From assembly GCA_001898405.1 (NCBI GenBank), contig MKTW01000001.1, forward strand, positions 806,001 through 870,000: DNA of 64,000 nucleotides. The letters run 5' to 3'. The DNA comes from Sphingobacteriales bacterium 44-61 (GTDB lineage Bacteria > Bacteroidota > Bacteroidia > Chitinophagales > Chitinophagaceae). Positions 55,001 to 63,295 of the stretch are shown here, one piece after another. Below the pieces are notes generated by a model, which worked only from the letters and a program-made list of their open reading frames with translations, was not told where the DNA came from and made no database searches. Made by a program: the position numbers and the translations under genes. Position 1 is the stretch's first letter. Every line of letters begins with the position of its first letter.

Positions 55001-55614
55001 CTGTTGTCTGCATTGATCTGGAATTCCCTTTCCGGCGCACCTACCAGGTCCACACGGTTGATCTGTGAAAGCTCTTCCAGCCTGTCCTGCAGATCTTTTG
55101 CATATTCTTTCAGCTGCACTACATCATAATCGCCGCTTACGTTCACATACATGATGGGCTGGTCAGAAAAGCTGACCTCCAGCGCAGTGGGTTCCTCTGT
55201 AAGGTCTGTAGGCAGGTCCTGCTTCGCTTTATCTATCGCATCCTTGACCTTTTGCAGCGCCACATCCACTTTCACATCCGTTCCAAACTCAACAGTGATG
55301 GCAGAGAAATCCTGTACGGATGTACTCGTTGTTTTGGTGATCTTGGCACCAGTAATGCCTTTGATCTGTTTTTCGATCGGTTGGGTCACCAGGTTCTCCA
55401 TATCCTTAGGCGAATTCCCTACGTACACGGTTTGTACATAAATAGTAGGTATCACGATATCAGGGAACTGCTCCTTCGGCAACGTCACGAACTGGTTTAC
55501 CCCCCATAAGGTAACGATCAGCATCAGCAGGTAAATGGAAGTCCTGTTTTTGACGCTCCAGGTGGTAGGCTTAAATTCTTTAAACTTACCGGTGAAATTT
55601 TCTAAAGCACTCAT
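52030..55614 (-). CDS. RND multidrug efflux inner-membrane permease (AcrB/HAE1-like)
   Basis: This 1194-residue proton-driven exporter forms a tripartite pump with the adjacent fusion protein and TolC-like channel. It has an N-terminal TM and porter domain (LPKEQFPDIVIPTIYVQTVY), the proton-relay aspartates in TM4 (GLGIIVDDAIVVIENTHRIF), the second repeat starting near residue 600, and a C-terminal TM bundle (GILGLAGIVIKNGILVIEFA). It is about 150 residues longer than AcrB. Part of the excess is a hydrophobic stretch between TM6 and TM7 (about 530-570, LLWIFVGFGILLDLSG and LLIFFALLMVLNTYVID) that could add two helices. Confidence 0.93.
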   Translation of the reverse strand: MSALENFTGKFKEFKPTTWSVKNRTSIYLLMLIVTLWGVNQFVTLPKEQFPDIVIPTIYVQTVYVGNSPKDMENLVTQPIEKQIKGITGAKITKTTSTSVQDFSAITVEFGTDVKVDVALQKVKDAIDKAKQDLPTDLTEEPTALEVSFSDQPIMYVNVSGDYDVVQLKEYAKDLQDRLEELSQINRVDLVGAPEREFQINADNSRMEATGITFDNIQAAVANENLDISGGLLEVGNMKRTLQVKGQIKEASELEKIVVRNTKGAPIYLRDIAQIKDTIKESESYARLDGKNVITLNIIKRAGENLIETSDNVKRITEELKATEFPKNLEVVITGDQSKQTRTSFNELVNSIVIGFVLVLLILMFFMGVTNAFFVALSVPLSMFVAFMFLPAADILIGSHVTLNFIVLFALLFGLGIIVDDAIVVIENTHRIFMEGKGKISAEKSAMMAAGEVFIPVLAGTLTTLAPFFPLLFWPGIIGKFMVYLPAMLIFTLTASLIVAFIMNPVFAVDFMNHPEGEHKQPKSAIFRKPLLWIFVGFGILLDLSGTTFFGNLLIFFALLMVLNTYVIDGMIHRFQNRVLPWIMNHYENLLRWALKGWRPVHLLLGAVGLFILTIMFFIARQLPVVLFPSADPNQVYVYLKLPVGTDVKYTDSVTRTLEAKVNKVLDMENGKKNPIVESVITNIAIGASDPTSGDRSTRPELGRIQVSFVEFEKRHGVSSRPYLDSIRAAVKGIPGAELSVDQEQGGPPTDPPVNIEVASEDFDELIKTAVSLKNYLDSVNTPGVEELKMDVDLNNPEISLTIDRERAMREGVSTAQIGMQIRTALFGREVSKVKDGEDEYKIQLRNNEMQRKNLVDLLNMNIRFQDMSAGGAVKSIPITSVVKLDLTSTLGSVKRKNQKRVITLRSNVLSSQGFTPDGVNQQLAREIANFKDKPNDVTIRQTGEGEQMAETSAFLGKALLIALLMILLILVIQFNSVSKSVIILTEIVFSVIGVLLGFSITGMELSTIMTGVGILGLAGIVIKNGILVIEFADELRARGLKTREAVVQAGKTRIIPVLLTALAAILALIPLAVGFNINFVTLFSELNPHIFFGGDNVAFWKPLSWTIIFGLAFAFFMTLIMVPSMYLIAERLKRPMRRMFGGKWISFMGIPPLIFLFIPLMIITMLKHKAEVRRRRRKLQDARVTEEFKEAWF

Positions 55615-55694
55615 TGTATAATTTGTTGTGGATGGTTGCCCATCCTTTCATCAATTCTGGTTTAATTTCCACGCTTATGGTTCATACCCACTGA

Positions 55695-56885
55695 TCAGTT
55701 TATAGTGATCAACTGCCCGTCATACAATCCCTGGAAGCCATCTGAGATGATCTTGTCGCCTGCTTGCAGACCGCTTTTTATTTCCAGCTTATCCCTGTAC
55801 AGTTCACCGATTGTAACTCTTTTTTTACGGGCTATCAGCTTGCCGTTCTCTGTCGCAGCTACAAGTACAAATTTTCCATTCTCGTCATTCTGCAGGGTGT
55901 TAACAGGAACAGTGATAGCATTAGGTGTTTTGTAATCCTGTATCTGCACCACTGCGATCTGGTTTGGACGCAGGTCCTTATCCTGCAACCTGCCTTCGAT
56001 ATAGAAAGAGCGGGTTATAGGATCAATCAGCTTACTGGCTACAGAAACCTTTGTACCGATCACTTTGTTGTTTAATTCAGGAAGTGTTACTCTCAGGTTG
56101 GTGCCAACGTTTATTCTTTCAAGATAGTTCTCCGGCACATGCACCAGCACTTTCAGATCACTGGTGTTAACGATCTGGATCTGTTGGGCACCGGCAGCGA
56201 ACACTTCACCGGTCCTCACATTCACGGTATTTACAGTGCCGCTTATTTCGGCAGTCACGTTAGTGAAGTTGAGCTGCTCCTGTGCGATTTCCACATTTGC
56301 TTTTGCTGCGTTCAACTGGCTTTGTAATGCATCCACATTTGTTTTAGCATTCAGTACCTGCACTTCTGTTCCGATATTTTCTTTCCAGAGATTTTGCTGA
56401 CGCTGGTAAATGCTTTTTGCCTGGTCCAGTTGCGAAGCAAGACCGCTGATCTGCTGCTGCGCTGCTGCCAGCTGCTGACGTTGCACTGCATCATCCAGTT
56501 TCAGCAACACCTGCCCTACACGAACTGCATCACCCTGTTTCACATACACGGCTCTTACCAGGCCACCCTGTCCTCTCGGAGCTGCGTACGCTACATTCTG
56601 TGCTTCTACTTTGCCCTGCAGGTCGATGAAGTGAGTGAATGTGTCTGTACCAATGGTAGACAAAGCCACCAGTTTGGCTTTGATCGCTGCAGATGAATCG
56701 AGTTTGCTTATTTCATCTTCCAGTTTTACGATCTTGTCATTTACATCTTTCTGTTGCTTTTTCAGCTTTTCCAGTTCAGCTTTCTTATCCCCGAGCGTGC
56801 CTTTCTCGCCTTTGGCACTGCTTCCGCAGGAAGCCATCAGCAATACCAGGGAGGCTGACAGCATGATGGTAAGTATCTTTTGCAT
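55695..56885 (-). CDS. RND efflux periplasmic adaptor (membrane fusion protein), lipoprotein
   Basis: The protein is about 396 residues from ATG 56885 (MQKILTIMLSASLVLLMASC), giving a lipobox cysteine at residue 20. A charged coiled-coil segment (about 30-60, KKAELEKLKKQQKDVNDKIV) precedes the usual adaptor parts: a lipoyl-like half (VYVKQGDAVRVGQVLLKLDD), the alpha-hairpin (QQQISGLASQLDQAKSIYQR), the second lipoyl half (VTAEISGTVNTVNVRTGEVF) and the beta-barrel/MP domains. The extra coiled coil before the first lipoyl half is unusual for AcrA-type proteins. It is 35 bases downstream of the TolC gene and 80 upstream of the RND gene. Confidence 0.92.
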   Translation of the reverse strand: MQKILTIMLSASLVLLMASCGSSAKGEKGTLGDKKAELEKLKKQQKDVNDKIVKLEDEISKLDSSAAIKAKLVALSTIGTDTFTHFIDLQGKVEAQNVAYAAPRGQGGLVRAVYVKQGDAVRVGQVLLKLDDAVQRQQLAAAQQQISGLASQLDQAKSIYQRQQNLWKENIGTEVQVLNAKTNVDALQSQLNAAKANVEIAQEQLNFTNVTAEISGTVNTVNVRTGEVFAAGAQQIQIVNTSDLKVLVHVPENYLERINVGTNLRVTLPELNNKVIGTKVSVASKLIDPITRSFYIEGRLQDKDLRPNQIAVVQIQDYKTPNAITVPVNTLQNDENGKFVLVAATENGKLIARKKRVTIGELYRDKLEIKSGLQAGDKIISDGFQGLYDGQLITIN

Positions 56886-56920
56886 ATATGTTGTTTTATG
56901 GGTCATGGTTTGGTTTATGA

Positions 56921-58273
56921 TTAAAGTTTACCGGTTGCGTTCAGGAAATCAACTTTAGCAATGATGGCATCATACAGGGCATTGATATAATTGGTTTGCG
57001 CCTGTTGAAGGTCTTTTTGTGCTGTGGTCAGGTCTGTGCTGCTTCCTGTTCCCACTTCATATTTCTTTTTTGTTTGGCGGTACACTTCTTCGGCCAGTTC
57101 CATATTCTTCTGCTGGTAATCCATTGCTGCAATAGATGTGCGCAACGTGTTGCGGGATGTTACCACTTCATTATCGATCGAGATCTTCATATTCTGTATC
57201 TGGTTGTCCAGTTGTTGCACAGTCAGCTTTGCAGCGGCAATTTTTGAATTGGTCGCAAAGCCATTAAAGATGGGAATGGATAAACGAAGGGCGACATAGG
57301 AAGCGGTGAACCAGTTGCCGTCGAATTTGAATTTGTTTTCCTGCAACTGTTTGTTGTAAGACGCATCCAGGCTGAGTGTCGGGATTTTGCTCAGTTTATA
57401 GCGGCGGATATTGTAGGCATTGAAATCGCGGGTAAGCTGTAGGTACTGATAATCTTTCCTGTCAGCGTACTGATAGGTTGAATTTTCCAGTATGCCGCCC
57501 CTTATCATTTCATTGCTCAATGTATCAGTCAATACCAATTGATCGGCAGTTGGGATGCCCAGCAGAAGTTTAAGACCGTAATAGCCGTTATTGATCGTGG
57601 TCAGCAGTTTGGCTCTTTCTGTTTCCAGGTTGGCCAATGCCACACTGGCCCTGTCTACATCCAGTTTTTCTGCAAAACCATTTTTGTACATGACCTCGGC
57701 ATCATGCTGTTGTTTTTTGATCAGCACGATATTACTGTCGAGCAGGTCAACCTGTGTTTTGCTTGCCACCAGCTGATAATACACTTTATACACATTGGCT
57801 TTGATGGTTTGCTGTGTCACTTCCACTTTTTTATTGGCCCAGTCAATAGATGTTCTGCGGGCCTGCAATCCAACAAACACCTGCCCGTCGAATAAGATCT
57901 GGGTCAGTTCGGCTGTGCCGCTGGTGATGTACTTGGTACCGAACTGAACGGGTATAAGTGTACCTGGCTGACCAACAAGTTCACCCGGCAATAAGGTCTT
58001 TTGCAATTGCAGGTTGTCGGTAAAACTGCCATTGACGGTCACTTTGGGTAAAGCCGCAGCGGTTGTTTGCCTGTTGGTTTCTTTTTGCAGCAACACATCG
58101 ATCAGACCGTTCTTTATATCAAGATTGTTCTGATTGGCATGATCAATGGCCTGTTGCAACGAAAGTTCATACCGCTTGCCGCTTGCCGTGTCGCCGGTTT
58201 GCGCCAGCGCAGCAAGTGGTAAAAGGAAGGCCAGTAATAACCAGTGATGCCTTTTATTTTTTGCTTTCTTCAT
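56921..58273 (-). CDS. TolC-family outer-membrane efflux channel
   Basis: The protein is about 450 residues from ATG 58273 (MKKAKNKRHHWLLLAFLLPL, cleavage near ALAQ). Two OEP repeats are visible: the first begins YELSLQQAIDHANQNNLDIK, and the second contains YKLSKIPTLSLDASYNKQLQ and ends YEVGTGSSTDLTTAQKDLQQ with AQTNYINALYDAI. The start lies 20 bases inside the tetR 3' end, tying the channel to its regulator. Confidence 0.9.
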   Translation of the reverse strand: MKKAKNKRHHWLLLAFLLPLAALAQTGDTASGKRYELSLQQAIDHANQNNLDIKNGLIDVLLQKETNRQTTAAALPKVTVNGSFTDNLQLQKTLLPGELVGQPGTLIPVQFGTKYITSGTAELTQILFDGQVFVGLQARRTSIDWANKKVEVTQQTIKANVYKVYYQLVASKTQVDLLDSNIVLIKKQQHDAEVMYKNGFAEKLDVDRASVALANLETERAKLLTTINNGYYGLKLLLGIPTADQLVLTDTLSNEMIRGGILENSTYQYADRKDYQYLQLTRDFNAYNIRRYKLSKIPTLSLDASYNKQLQENKFKFDGNWFTASYVALRLSIPIFNGFATNSKIAAAKLTVQQLDNQIQNMKISIDNEVVTSRNTLRTSIAAMDYQQKNMELAEEVYRQTKKKYEVGTGSSTDLTTAQKDLQQAQTNYINALYDAIIAKVDFLNATGKL

Positions 58274-58892
58274 GAGTAAGGCTTTTTTGTCTTTGTTGTA
58301 CATATTTCTGAATGAGTTTATGTCCTTTAACAGTAGCAATGCCATAAATGAAATGGATTAAAAATTCCCTTGACATTTCCGCGATATTATACTTGCCGGC
58401 AGGAAAAGCAGTCACATTAAAGGGAATCATCATCGACTCGAGGCGGAATTTGCTCATCATTTCTACATTGATATCAGCACGGTAGAGTTCGTCTTTAATA
58501 CCCCATTCAATATTATGCCGGAGCACTTCCATCAGGAATTTGTCTTTGTGTTCGCGGAAACGCTGGAAGGCGCGGTAATGAAATTTTTCCAGGTCATGGA
58601 CCAGGAGAGGGTTCATATCATTGAAATCATCAATCATTTTCTCAATGGTAATGAACACTTCATCAATAGCGTTCTTGGCACCTTCCTGGATAACAATGCA
58701 ATCGTGTTCGAGGGAGTTGATATGAGTTTCTACTACAGCATGTACCAGTTCATCTTTGTCGGCATAATATTGGTACAATGTCTTTTTCGACATGCCCAGG
58801 TTATTGGCGATATCGTCCATGGACACGGAACGGATGCCATAACGGGTAAACAATTCTTCAGCTTTCGTAGAAATACGCTCTTTAGCCTCCAT
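58254..58892 (-). CDS. TetR/AcrR-family repressor of the efflux operon
   Basis: This 212-residue regulator has an N-terminal HTH (KAEELFTRYGIRSVSMDDIA, NNLGMSKKTLYQYYADKDEL) followed by a ligand-binding helical domain. It is the first gene of the operon and its 3' end overlaps the TolC start. An inverted repeat GGAAACTTT-N10-AAAGTTTCC sits between and over its own promoter elements, so it probably represses itself and the pump. The inducing ligand is unknown. Confidence 0.92.
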   Translation of the reverse strand: MEAKERISTKAEELFTRYGIRSVSMDDIANNLGMSKKTLYQYYADKDELVHAVVETHINSLEHDCIVIQEGAKNAIDEVFITIEKMIDDFNDMNPLLVHDLEKFHYRAFQRFREHKDKFLMEVLRHNIEWGIKDELYRADINVEMMSKFRLESMMIPFNVTAFPAGKYNIAEMSREFLIHFIYGIATVKGHKLIQKYVQQRQKSLTHEESKK

Positions 58893-58911
58893 GCACGCGA
58901 AATTTAGGGTA

Positions 58912-58942
58912 CAAAACTACGGAAACTTTTTTCGTAACCAAA
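58912..58942 (-). promoter_or_regulatory. Promoter of the tetR-efflux operon
   Basis: On the minus strand TTTG (58939-58942) and TAGTTTTG (58912-58919) are 19 bases apart, matching the -33/-7 pattern of Bacteroidota promoters. The -7 element ends 19 bases before the tetR start. Confidence 0.68.
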
Positions 58943-58948
58943 GTTTCC
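58921..58948. promoter_or_regulatory. Predicted TetR operator palindrome
   Basis: Two perfect 9-bp half sites, GGAAACTTT (58921-58929) and AAAGTTTCC (58940-58948), are separated by 10 bases. The 28-bp site fills the spacer and covers the -33 element, so bound repressor would block polymerase. Confidence 0.7.
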
Positions 58949-59028
58949 ATCCTGTGTTTTTCCCCGTTCATCCTGTTTTTTACACGCTTTAACACCCGCT
59001 GCTTTTATTTACCTTTAGCCCCAAATCA

Positions 59029-59667
59029 ATGTTACCCATGGCGAATGCGCCGAAGAATACCAGTCAGTATTATGCAAAAAAGCTCTTACGCTATCTGATC
59101 CAGGGAATTATCATCCTGGCGCCGATCGGTATTACCATATATATTGTTTCCCTGCTGTTTATCAAGGTGGATGGCATTCTCCGCCCTTATGTAAATATTC
59201 CCGGGCTTGGGTTCGTGATCATTGTCGTATTCATCATCCTGGTAGGCTGGATAAGTTCTAACTTCCTGATGGGCAGTTTCATCCATTTCTTTGACCAATG
59301 GATGGAACGCACACCAGTGATCAAATTCATTTATTCTTCAACCAAAGATTTCTTTGAAGCTTTTGCAGGTGATAAAAAAAGATTCAATAAAGCTGTGCTG
59401 GCCAATGTGTTTGCAGAAGAGGTATGGATCGTGGGGTTCCTGACCGATGAAGAAATGAACAAGTTTGAAATGGGAGCTGATAAGGTGGCCGTATATGTTC
59501 CCCAGGCATACAATTTTGCCGGCCAGTTATATATACTTCCCCGCTCAAGGGTAAAAAAAATAGATAAGATCAGTTCCGGTGACGCCATGAAATATGCTGT
59601 AACAGGCGGCGTGGTGGAACTGGAAGAGGATCATGCCCAGCATCAGAAGCCGACTGAAGGTTTGTAG
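59029..59667 (+). CDS. DUF502 family membrane protein
   Basis: This 212-residue protein has two TM helices (about 21-46 and 62-84) with the DUF502 pattern: LIQGIIILAPIGITIYIV, GWISSNFLMGSFIHFFDQWM, ERTPVIKFIYSSTKDFFEAF and the later PRSRVKKIDKISSGDAMKYA. Function is unknown in bacteria. Two starts (59029 and 59038) are possible. It diverges from tetR across about 135 bases. Confidence 0.88.
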   Translation: MLPMANAPKNTSQYYAKKLLRYLIQGIIILAPIGITIYIVSLLFIKVDGILRPYVNIPGLGFVIIVVFIILVGWISSNFLMGSFIHFFDQWMERTPVIKFIYSSTKDFFEAFAGDKKRFNKAVLANVFAEEVWIVGFLTDEEMNKFEMGADKVAVYVPQAYNFAGQLYILPRSRVKKIDKISSGDAMKYAVTGGVVELEEDHAQHQKPTEGL

Positions 59668-59695
59668 GTATTCCTTTCTTTTATCAATTGAAGAG

Positions 59696-59750
59696 GGACT
59701 ACTGGCTTCGCCTTGCGTGCTACTCGGCCATCGGACAACGATCAATACCT
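59696..59750. repeat. Degenerate copy of the inverted-repeat family found near 25460
   Basis: The stretch aligns with the 25466-25520 segment: GGA-CTA-TGGC...CGCCTTGCGT...CGGCCATCGGACAACG against GGAACTATTGGC...CGACTTGCGT...CGGCCATCGGTCAACG. The partner arm is missing here, so it is a half-copy. It lies between the DUF502 and phospholipase-like genes. Confidence 0.55.
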
Positions 59751-59772
59751 ATTATTTTAAAATACCCCTGCT

Positions 59773-60723
59773 ATGAAACTCCTCCTCCCCCTATTCTTTC
59801 TACTTACAACATTCCCTGCCCATTCCTGGGGTTTTTTCGGCCATCGTAAGATCAATTACTATGCTGTATTCCTTTTACCCCCGGAAATGATCCTTCTTTA
59901 CAAGCAACATATTGCTTTTATCGAAGAGCATGCTGTTGATCCTGATAAAAGACGTTATGTAGTTGCCGCAGAAGGCCCACGTCATTATATAGATATTGAT
60001 CAGTATGGCCAGTATCCCTATCCTGCCCTTCCCCGTTCCTGGAAAGATGCGGTTGCCCGTTATTCAACCGACAGCCTGCAGGCGCATGGCATCATTCCCT
60101 GGTGGTTGCAAACCATGTTGCAACGGCTCACCCATGCATTCAAAGAGAAAAACCAGGCAGCGATCCTGAAATATTCAGCAGAGATCGGTCATTATATCGG
60201 CGATGCCCATGTGCCGCTGCATGCCAGCAGCAATCATAATGGGCAATTGACCAACCAGAAAGGCATTCATGGTTTTTGGGAAAGCCGGATCCCTGAGTTG
60301 CTGGCAGAACAGGAATGGGATTTCCTGGTCGGGAAAGCAGTGTACATCTCCAATCCTGCAGCGTTTTTCTGGAAAAGGATACTGGAAAGTGCGGCAGCAG
60401 CCGATACGGTCTTAAAACTTGAAAAGGAATTATCACAAACCATGCAGGCTGATCAACGTTTTGCTTTTGAGGAGCGGAATGGAGCTGTTATCCGCCAGTA
60501 TTCTTCTGCTTACACACGCTTGTACAATAAGAAACTGAACGGCATGGTAGAGCGTCGCATGCGGCAATCCATTCTTGCAACAGCTTCCTGCTGGTACACC
60601 GCCTGGGTGAATGCCGGGCAGCCGGACCTTCAGCATTTATCCAATAAAGAATTCAGTGAAGCTGAACTGAAAGAGTTCGAAATATTGAATGCAGCCTGGA
60701 AAAATGGTGAGGAACACGAATAA
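59773..60723 (+). CDS. Zinc-dependent phospholipase C / S1-P1 nuclease-like secreted protein
   Basis: This 316-residue protein has a signal peptide cut after AHS, which leaves W19 as the mature N-terminal residue. In S1-P1 nucleases and zinc phospholipase C the N-terminal Trp amino group is a zinc ligand. Further ligand-like residues are H23 (WGFFGH), HYID, and H-x3-D in HYIGDAHVPLHAS, then GIHGFWESR. The order fits the all-helical trinuclear zinc fold. Whether the substrate is a phospholipid or a nucleic acid is not clear. Confidence 0.85.
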   Translation: MKLLLPLFFLLTTFPAHSWGFFGHRKINYYAVFLLPPEMILLYKQHIAFIEEHAVDPDKRRYVVAAEGPRHYIDIDQYGQYPYPALPRSWKDAVARYSTDSLQAHGIIPWWLQTMLQRLTHAFKEKNQAAILKYSAEIGHYIGDAHVPLHASSNHNGQLTNQKGIHGFWESRIPELLAEQEWDFLVGKAVYISNPAAFFWKRILESAAAADTVLKLEKELSQTMQADQRFAFEERNGAVIRQYSSAYTRLYNKKLNGMVERRMRQSILATASCWYTAWVNAGQPDLQHLSNKEFSEAELKEFEILNAAWKNGEEHE

Positions 60724-60734
60724 GTCAAATCAAC

Positions 60735-60742
60735 TACCTTTG
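60735..60742 (+). promoter_or_regulatory. Bacteroidota -7 element for serC
   Basis: TACCTTTG matches TAnnTTTG and lies 32 bases before ATG 60775, giving a leader of about 25 bases. Confidence 0.5.
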
Positions 60743-60774
60743 CCCCTCTAATTCAATAAATCAACAGCCCAGTG

Positions 60775-61848
60775 ATGCACAATTTCAATGCTGGTCCTTC
60801 CATTCTCCCCAAAGAAGTCTTTGAAGAAGCCAGCCGCGCGATCCTCAATTTTAATAATTCCGGCCTCTCTATCCTTGAAATCGGTCACCGCACCCCTCTG
60901 TTCGAAAATGTGATGAATGAAGCCCGGTCACTGGTCAGGGAATTGATGTCGCTTGATAAAGACCATGAAGTGCTTTTCCTGCATGGCGGTGCATCCACCC
61001 AGTTCATGCAGGTGCCTATGAACCTGTTGAATGAAAAAGAAATGGCAGCTTATACAGATACCGATGTATGGGGAACCAAGGCCATCAAGGAAGCAAAGCT
61101 GTTTGGACATGTGGAAGTGGTGTGCAGCAGTAAAGACCGCAATTACACCTATTTACCCAAAGATTTTCATGTACCGGCTACTGCCAAATATCTGCATATT
61201 ACGACCAACAATACCATATATGGTACACAATGGCAGGACCTGGCCGCATTTGAAAAATTCAACGTGCCGATCGTAGCAGATATGAGCAGTGATATCCTGA
61301 GCCGCTCAATTGATTTCAATAAGTTTGACCTGATCTATGCCGGCGCACAAAAAAATGTAGGCGCAGCAGGTGTGAACCTTGTAGTGGTCAATAAAAATAT
61401 ACTTGGGCAGGTTAACAGACCCATTCCTACCATGATGGACTACCGCAATCATATCGAGAACGGGTCCATGCTGAATACACCTCCTGTATTTGCTGTATAT
61501 ATATGTATGCTTACGCTTAAATGGCTGAAAGAAAACGGTGGTGTAGCTGCTGCTGAAAAACTCAATCATGCCAAAGCCACACTGTTTTACAACACGCTCG
61601 ATAGTCTCCCTGTATTTAAAGGCACTGTAGCGAGAGAAGACCGTAGCTTCATGAATGCTGTGTTTGTAATGGAAGACCCTGTGCTGGAAAAAGAATTTTC
61701 CGAGCGCTGCAAGCAGGAAGGCCTCTATGGCGTAAAAGGCCACCGCAGTGTGGGCGGATTTCGTGTTTCGATGTACAACGCTTTGCCGCTCGAAAGCGTC
61801 GTAGTGCTGACAGAAGTAATGAAAGATTTTGCAAATAAAAAAGGATAA
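60775..61848 (+). CDS. serC: Phosphoserine aminotransferase
   Basis: SerC makes 3-phosphoserine from 3-phosphohydroxypyruvate and glutamate (PLP), for serine and pyridoxine synthesis. The 357-residue protein shows HNFNAGPSILPKEV, ILEIGHRTPLFENVM, VLFLHGGASTQFMQVPMNLL, TTNNTIYGTQW, the PLP lysine in YAGAQKNVGAAG, and HRSVGGFRVSMYNALPLESV. A GTG directly before ATG 60775 could serve instead, adding one residue. The DUF1015 gene begins five bases after the stop. Confidence 0.96.
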   Translation: MHNFNAGPSILPKEVFEEASRAILNFNNSGLSILEIGHRTPLFENVMNEARSLVRELMSLDKDHEVLFLHGGASTQFMQVPMNLLNEKEMAAYTDTDVWGTKAIKEAKLFGHVEVVCSSKDRNYTYLPKDFHVPATAKYLHITTNNTIYGTQWQDLAAFEKFNVPIVADMSSDILSRSIDFNKFDLIYAGAQKNVGAAGVNLVVVNKNILGQVNRPIPTMMDYRNHIENGSMLNTPPVFAVYICMLTLKWLKENGGVAAAEKLNHAKATLFYNTLDSLPVFKGTVAREDRSFMNAVFVMEDPVLEKEFSERCKQEGLYGVKGHRSVGGFRVSMYNALPLESVVVLTEVMKDFANKKG

Positions 61849-61853
61849 TAAGT

Positions 61854-63074
61854 ATGGCAATCATCCAGCCTTTTCAGGCGCTGAGGCCCCGGCAGGACCT
61901 CGCTGATAAAGTGGCATCCAGGCCTTATGATGTATTAAACAGCAGTGAAGCAAAGGAAGAAGCAAAGGGCAATCCCTTTTCTTTTCTTCATATCACCAAA
62001 GCGGAGATAGACCTTGCTGATGGTATTGACCTGCACAGCCAGGCTGTGTATGAAAAAGCCGGGCAAAACCTGCTGGACCTTCAGCAAAAAGGCATCCTCT
62101 TTACCGAAGAAAAGCCTTGCTACTATATCTATCGCCTAATCATGGATGGCCGCAGCCAGACCGGTCTTGTTTGCGTTTCTTCCGTGCAGGATTATTTTAA
62201 TGATGTGATCAAAAAGCATGAATTCACACGGCCGGAAAAAGAAAAGGACCGTATTGATCACATGAAAACGATACGTGCGCAAACGGGCAACGTATTCATG
62301 GCATACAACAACGTAAAAGAACTGGATACCATCATCAACAACTGGAAAGATTATCATTCTCCTGTGTATGATTTTACAGCTGATGATGGCATACAACATA
62401 CTGTTTGGGTAGTGGATGAAGACAATGCCGTAAGCGAGATCACCCGCCTCTTTGGCCAGAAAGTTCCGGCCACCTATATTGCCGATGGCCATCACCGCGC
62501 AGCTTCTGCAGCCAAAGTGAGCAGGGAATTAAAAGACAGTTCTTCTGCCGGCTTTTTCCTTACTACTATTTTCCCTGCCAGCGAACTCGCTATCATGGAT
62601 TATAACCGCGTAGTGAAAGACCTGAACGGGCATGATGCTGATGATTTTATCAGCGCCCTGCAGGATGATTTCATGATCACCCATAGCTCAGAGCCGGTAA
62701 AGCCTGCCCATCAGCATGAGTTCGGCATGTATTTGGATAAACAGTGGTATATTCTTACGTCACGCAAAGACACTTATACCCTGGACCCGATCGGCGTGCT
62801 GGACGTAACGATATTATCCAACAATATCCTTGACAAATTACTGGGCATAAAAGATCAGCGTACTGATAAGCGGATCGATTTTGTAGGAGGGATCCGCGGT
62901 CTTGGCGAGCTGGAAAGAAGGGTGGACAGTGGTGAAATGAAAGTAGCATTCAGCCTTTACCCGGTTACCATTCAGCAGTTGTTCGATATCGCCGACAGCG
63001 GAAATGTGATGCCGCCCAAAAGCACCTGGTTTGAACCAAAGCTGAGGGACGGGCTACTCACCCATCTTATTTAA
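61854..63074 (+). CDS. DUF1015 family protein
   Basis: The 406-residue protein matches DUF1015 over its length: IIQPFQALRPRQDLADKVAS, RPYDVLNSSEAKEEAKGNPF, FLHITKAEIDL, and the central ATYIADGHHRAASAAKVSRE with a conserved GHHR. These proteins are encoded with serine-synthesis genes in many bacteria, and here the gene starts five bases after serC, so co-translation is likely. Biochemical function is not established to my knowledge. Confidence 0.9.
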   Translation: MAIIQPFQALRPRQDLADKVASRPYDVLNSSEAKEEAKGNPFSFLHITKAEIDLADGIDLHSQAVYEKAGQNLLDLQQKGILFTEEKPCYYIYRLIMDGRSQTGLVCVSSVQDYFNDVIKKHEFTRPEKEKDRIDHMKTIRAQTGNVFMAYNNVKELDTIINNWKDYHSPVYDFTADDGIQHTVWVVDEDNAVSEITRLFGQKVPATYIADGHHRAASAAKVSRELKDSSSAGFFLTTIFPASELAIMDYNRVVKDLNGHDADDFISALQDDFMITHSSEPVKPAHQHEFGMYLDKQWYILTSRKDTYTLDPIGVLDVTILSNNILDKLLGIKDQRTDKRIDFVGGIRGLGELERRVDSGEMKVAFSLYPVTIQQLFDIADSGNVMPPKSTWFEPKLRDGLLTHLI

Positions 63075-63165
63075 ACATTGAAGGTTAGCTGTTAAGAACA
63101 TCTAAAAATTAGAGCATACATCGCTTAAGGCAATGGGAAACCGCTACGGCGAGCCGTAAACAGCT

Positions 63166-63173
63166 TAGCTTTG
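63166..63173 (+). promoter_or_regulatory. Possible -7 element for the TPR protein gene
   Basis: TAGCTTTG matches TAnnTTTG, about 120 bases upstream of ATG 63296. A small hairpin (ATTTCCC / GGGAAAT) near 63210-63230 lies between them in the leader. Confidence 0.35.
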
Positions 63174-63295
63174 TGTGATCTTCATAACTTGTATGATGAA
63201 GCGCCCGGGGCAATTTCCCTACAGGGAAATATGCAATATGGCGTTCCATTCTACAAAACATCAGCCACCGGAGACGGTGAACAAAAAAAATACGA

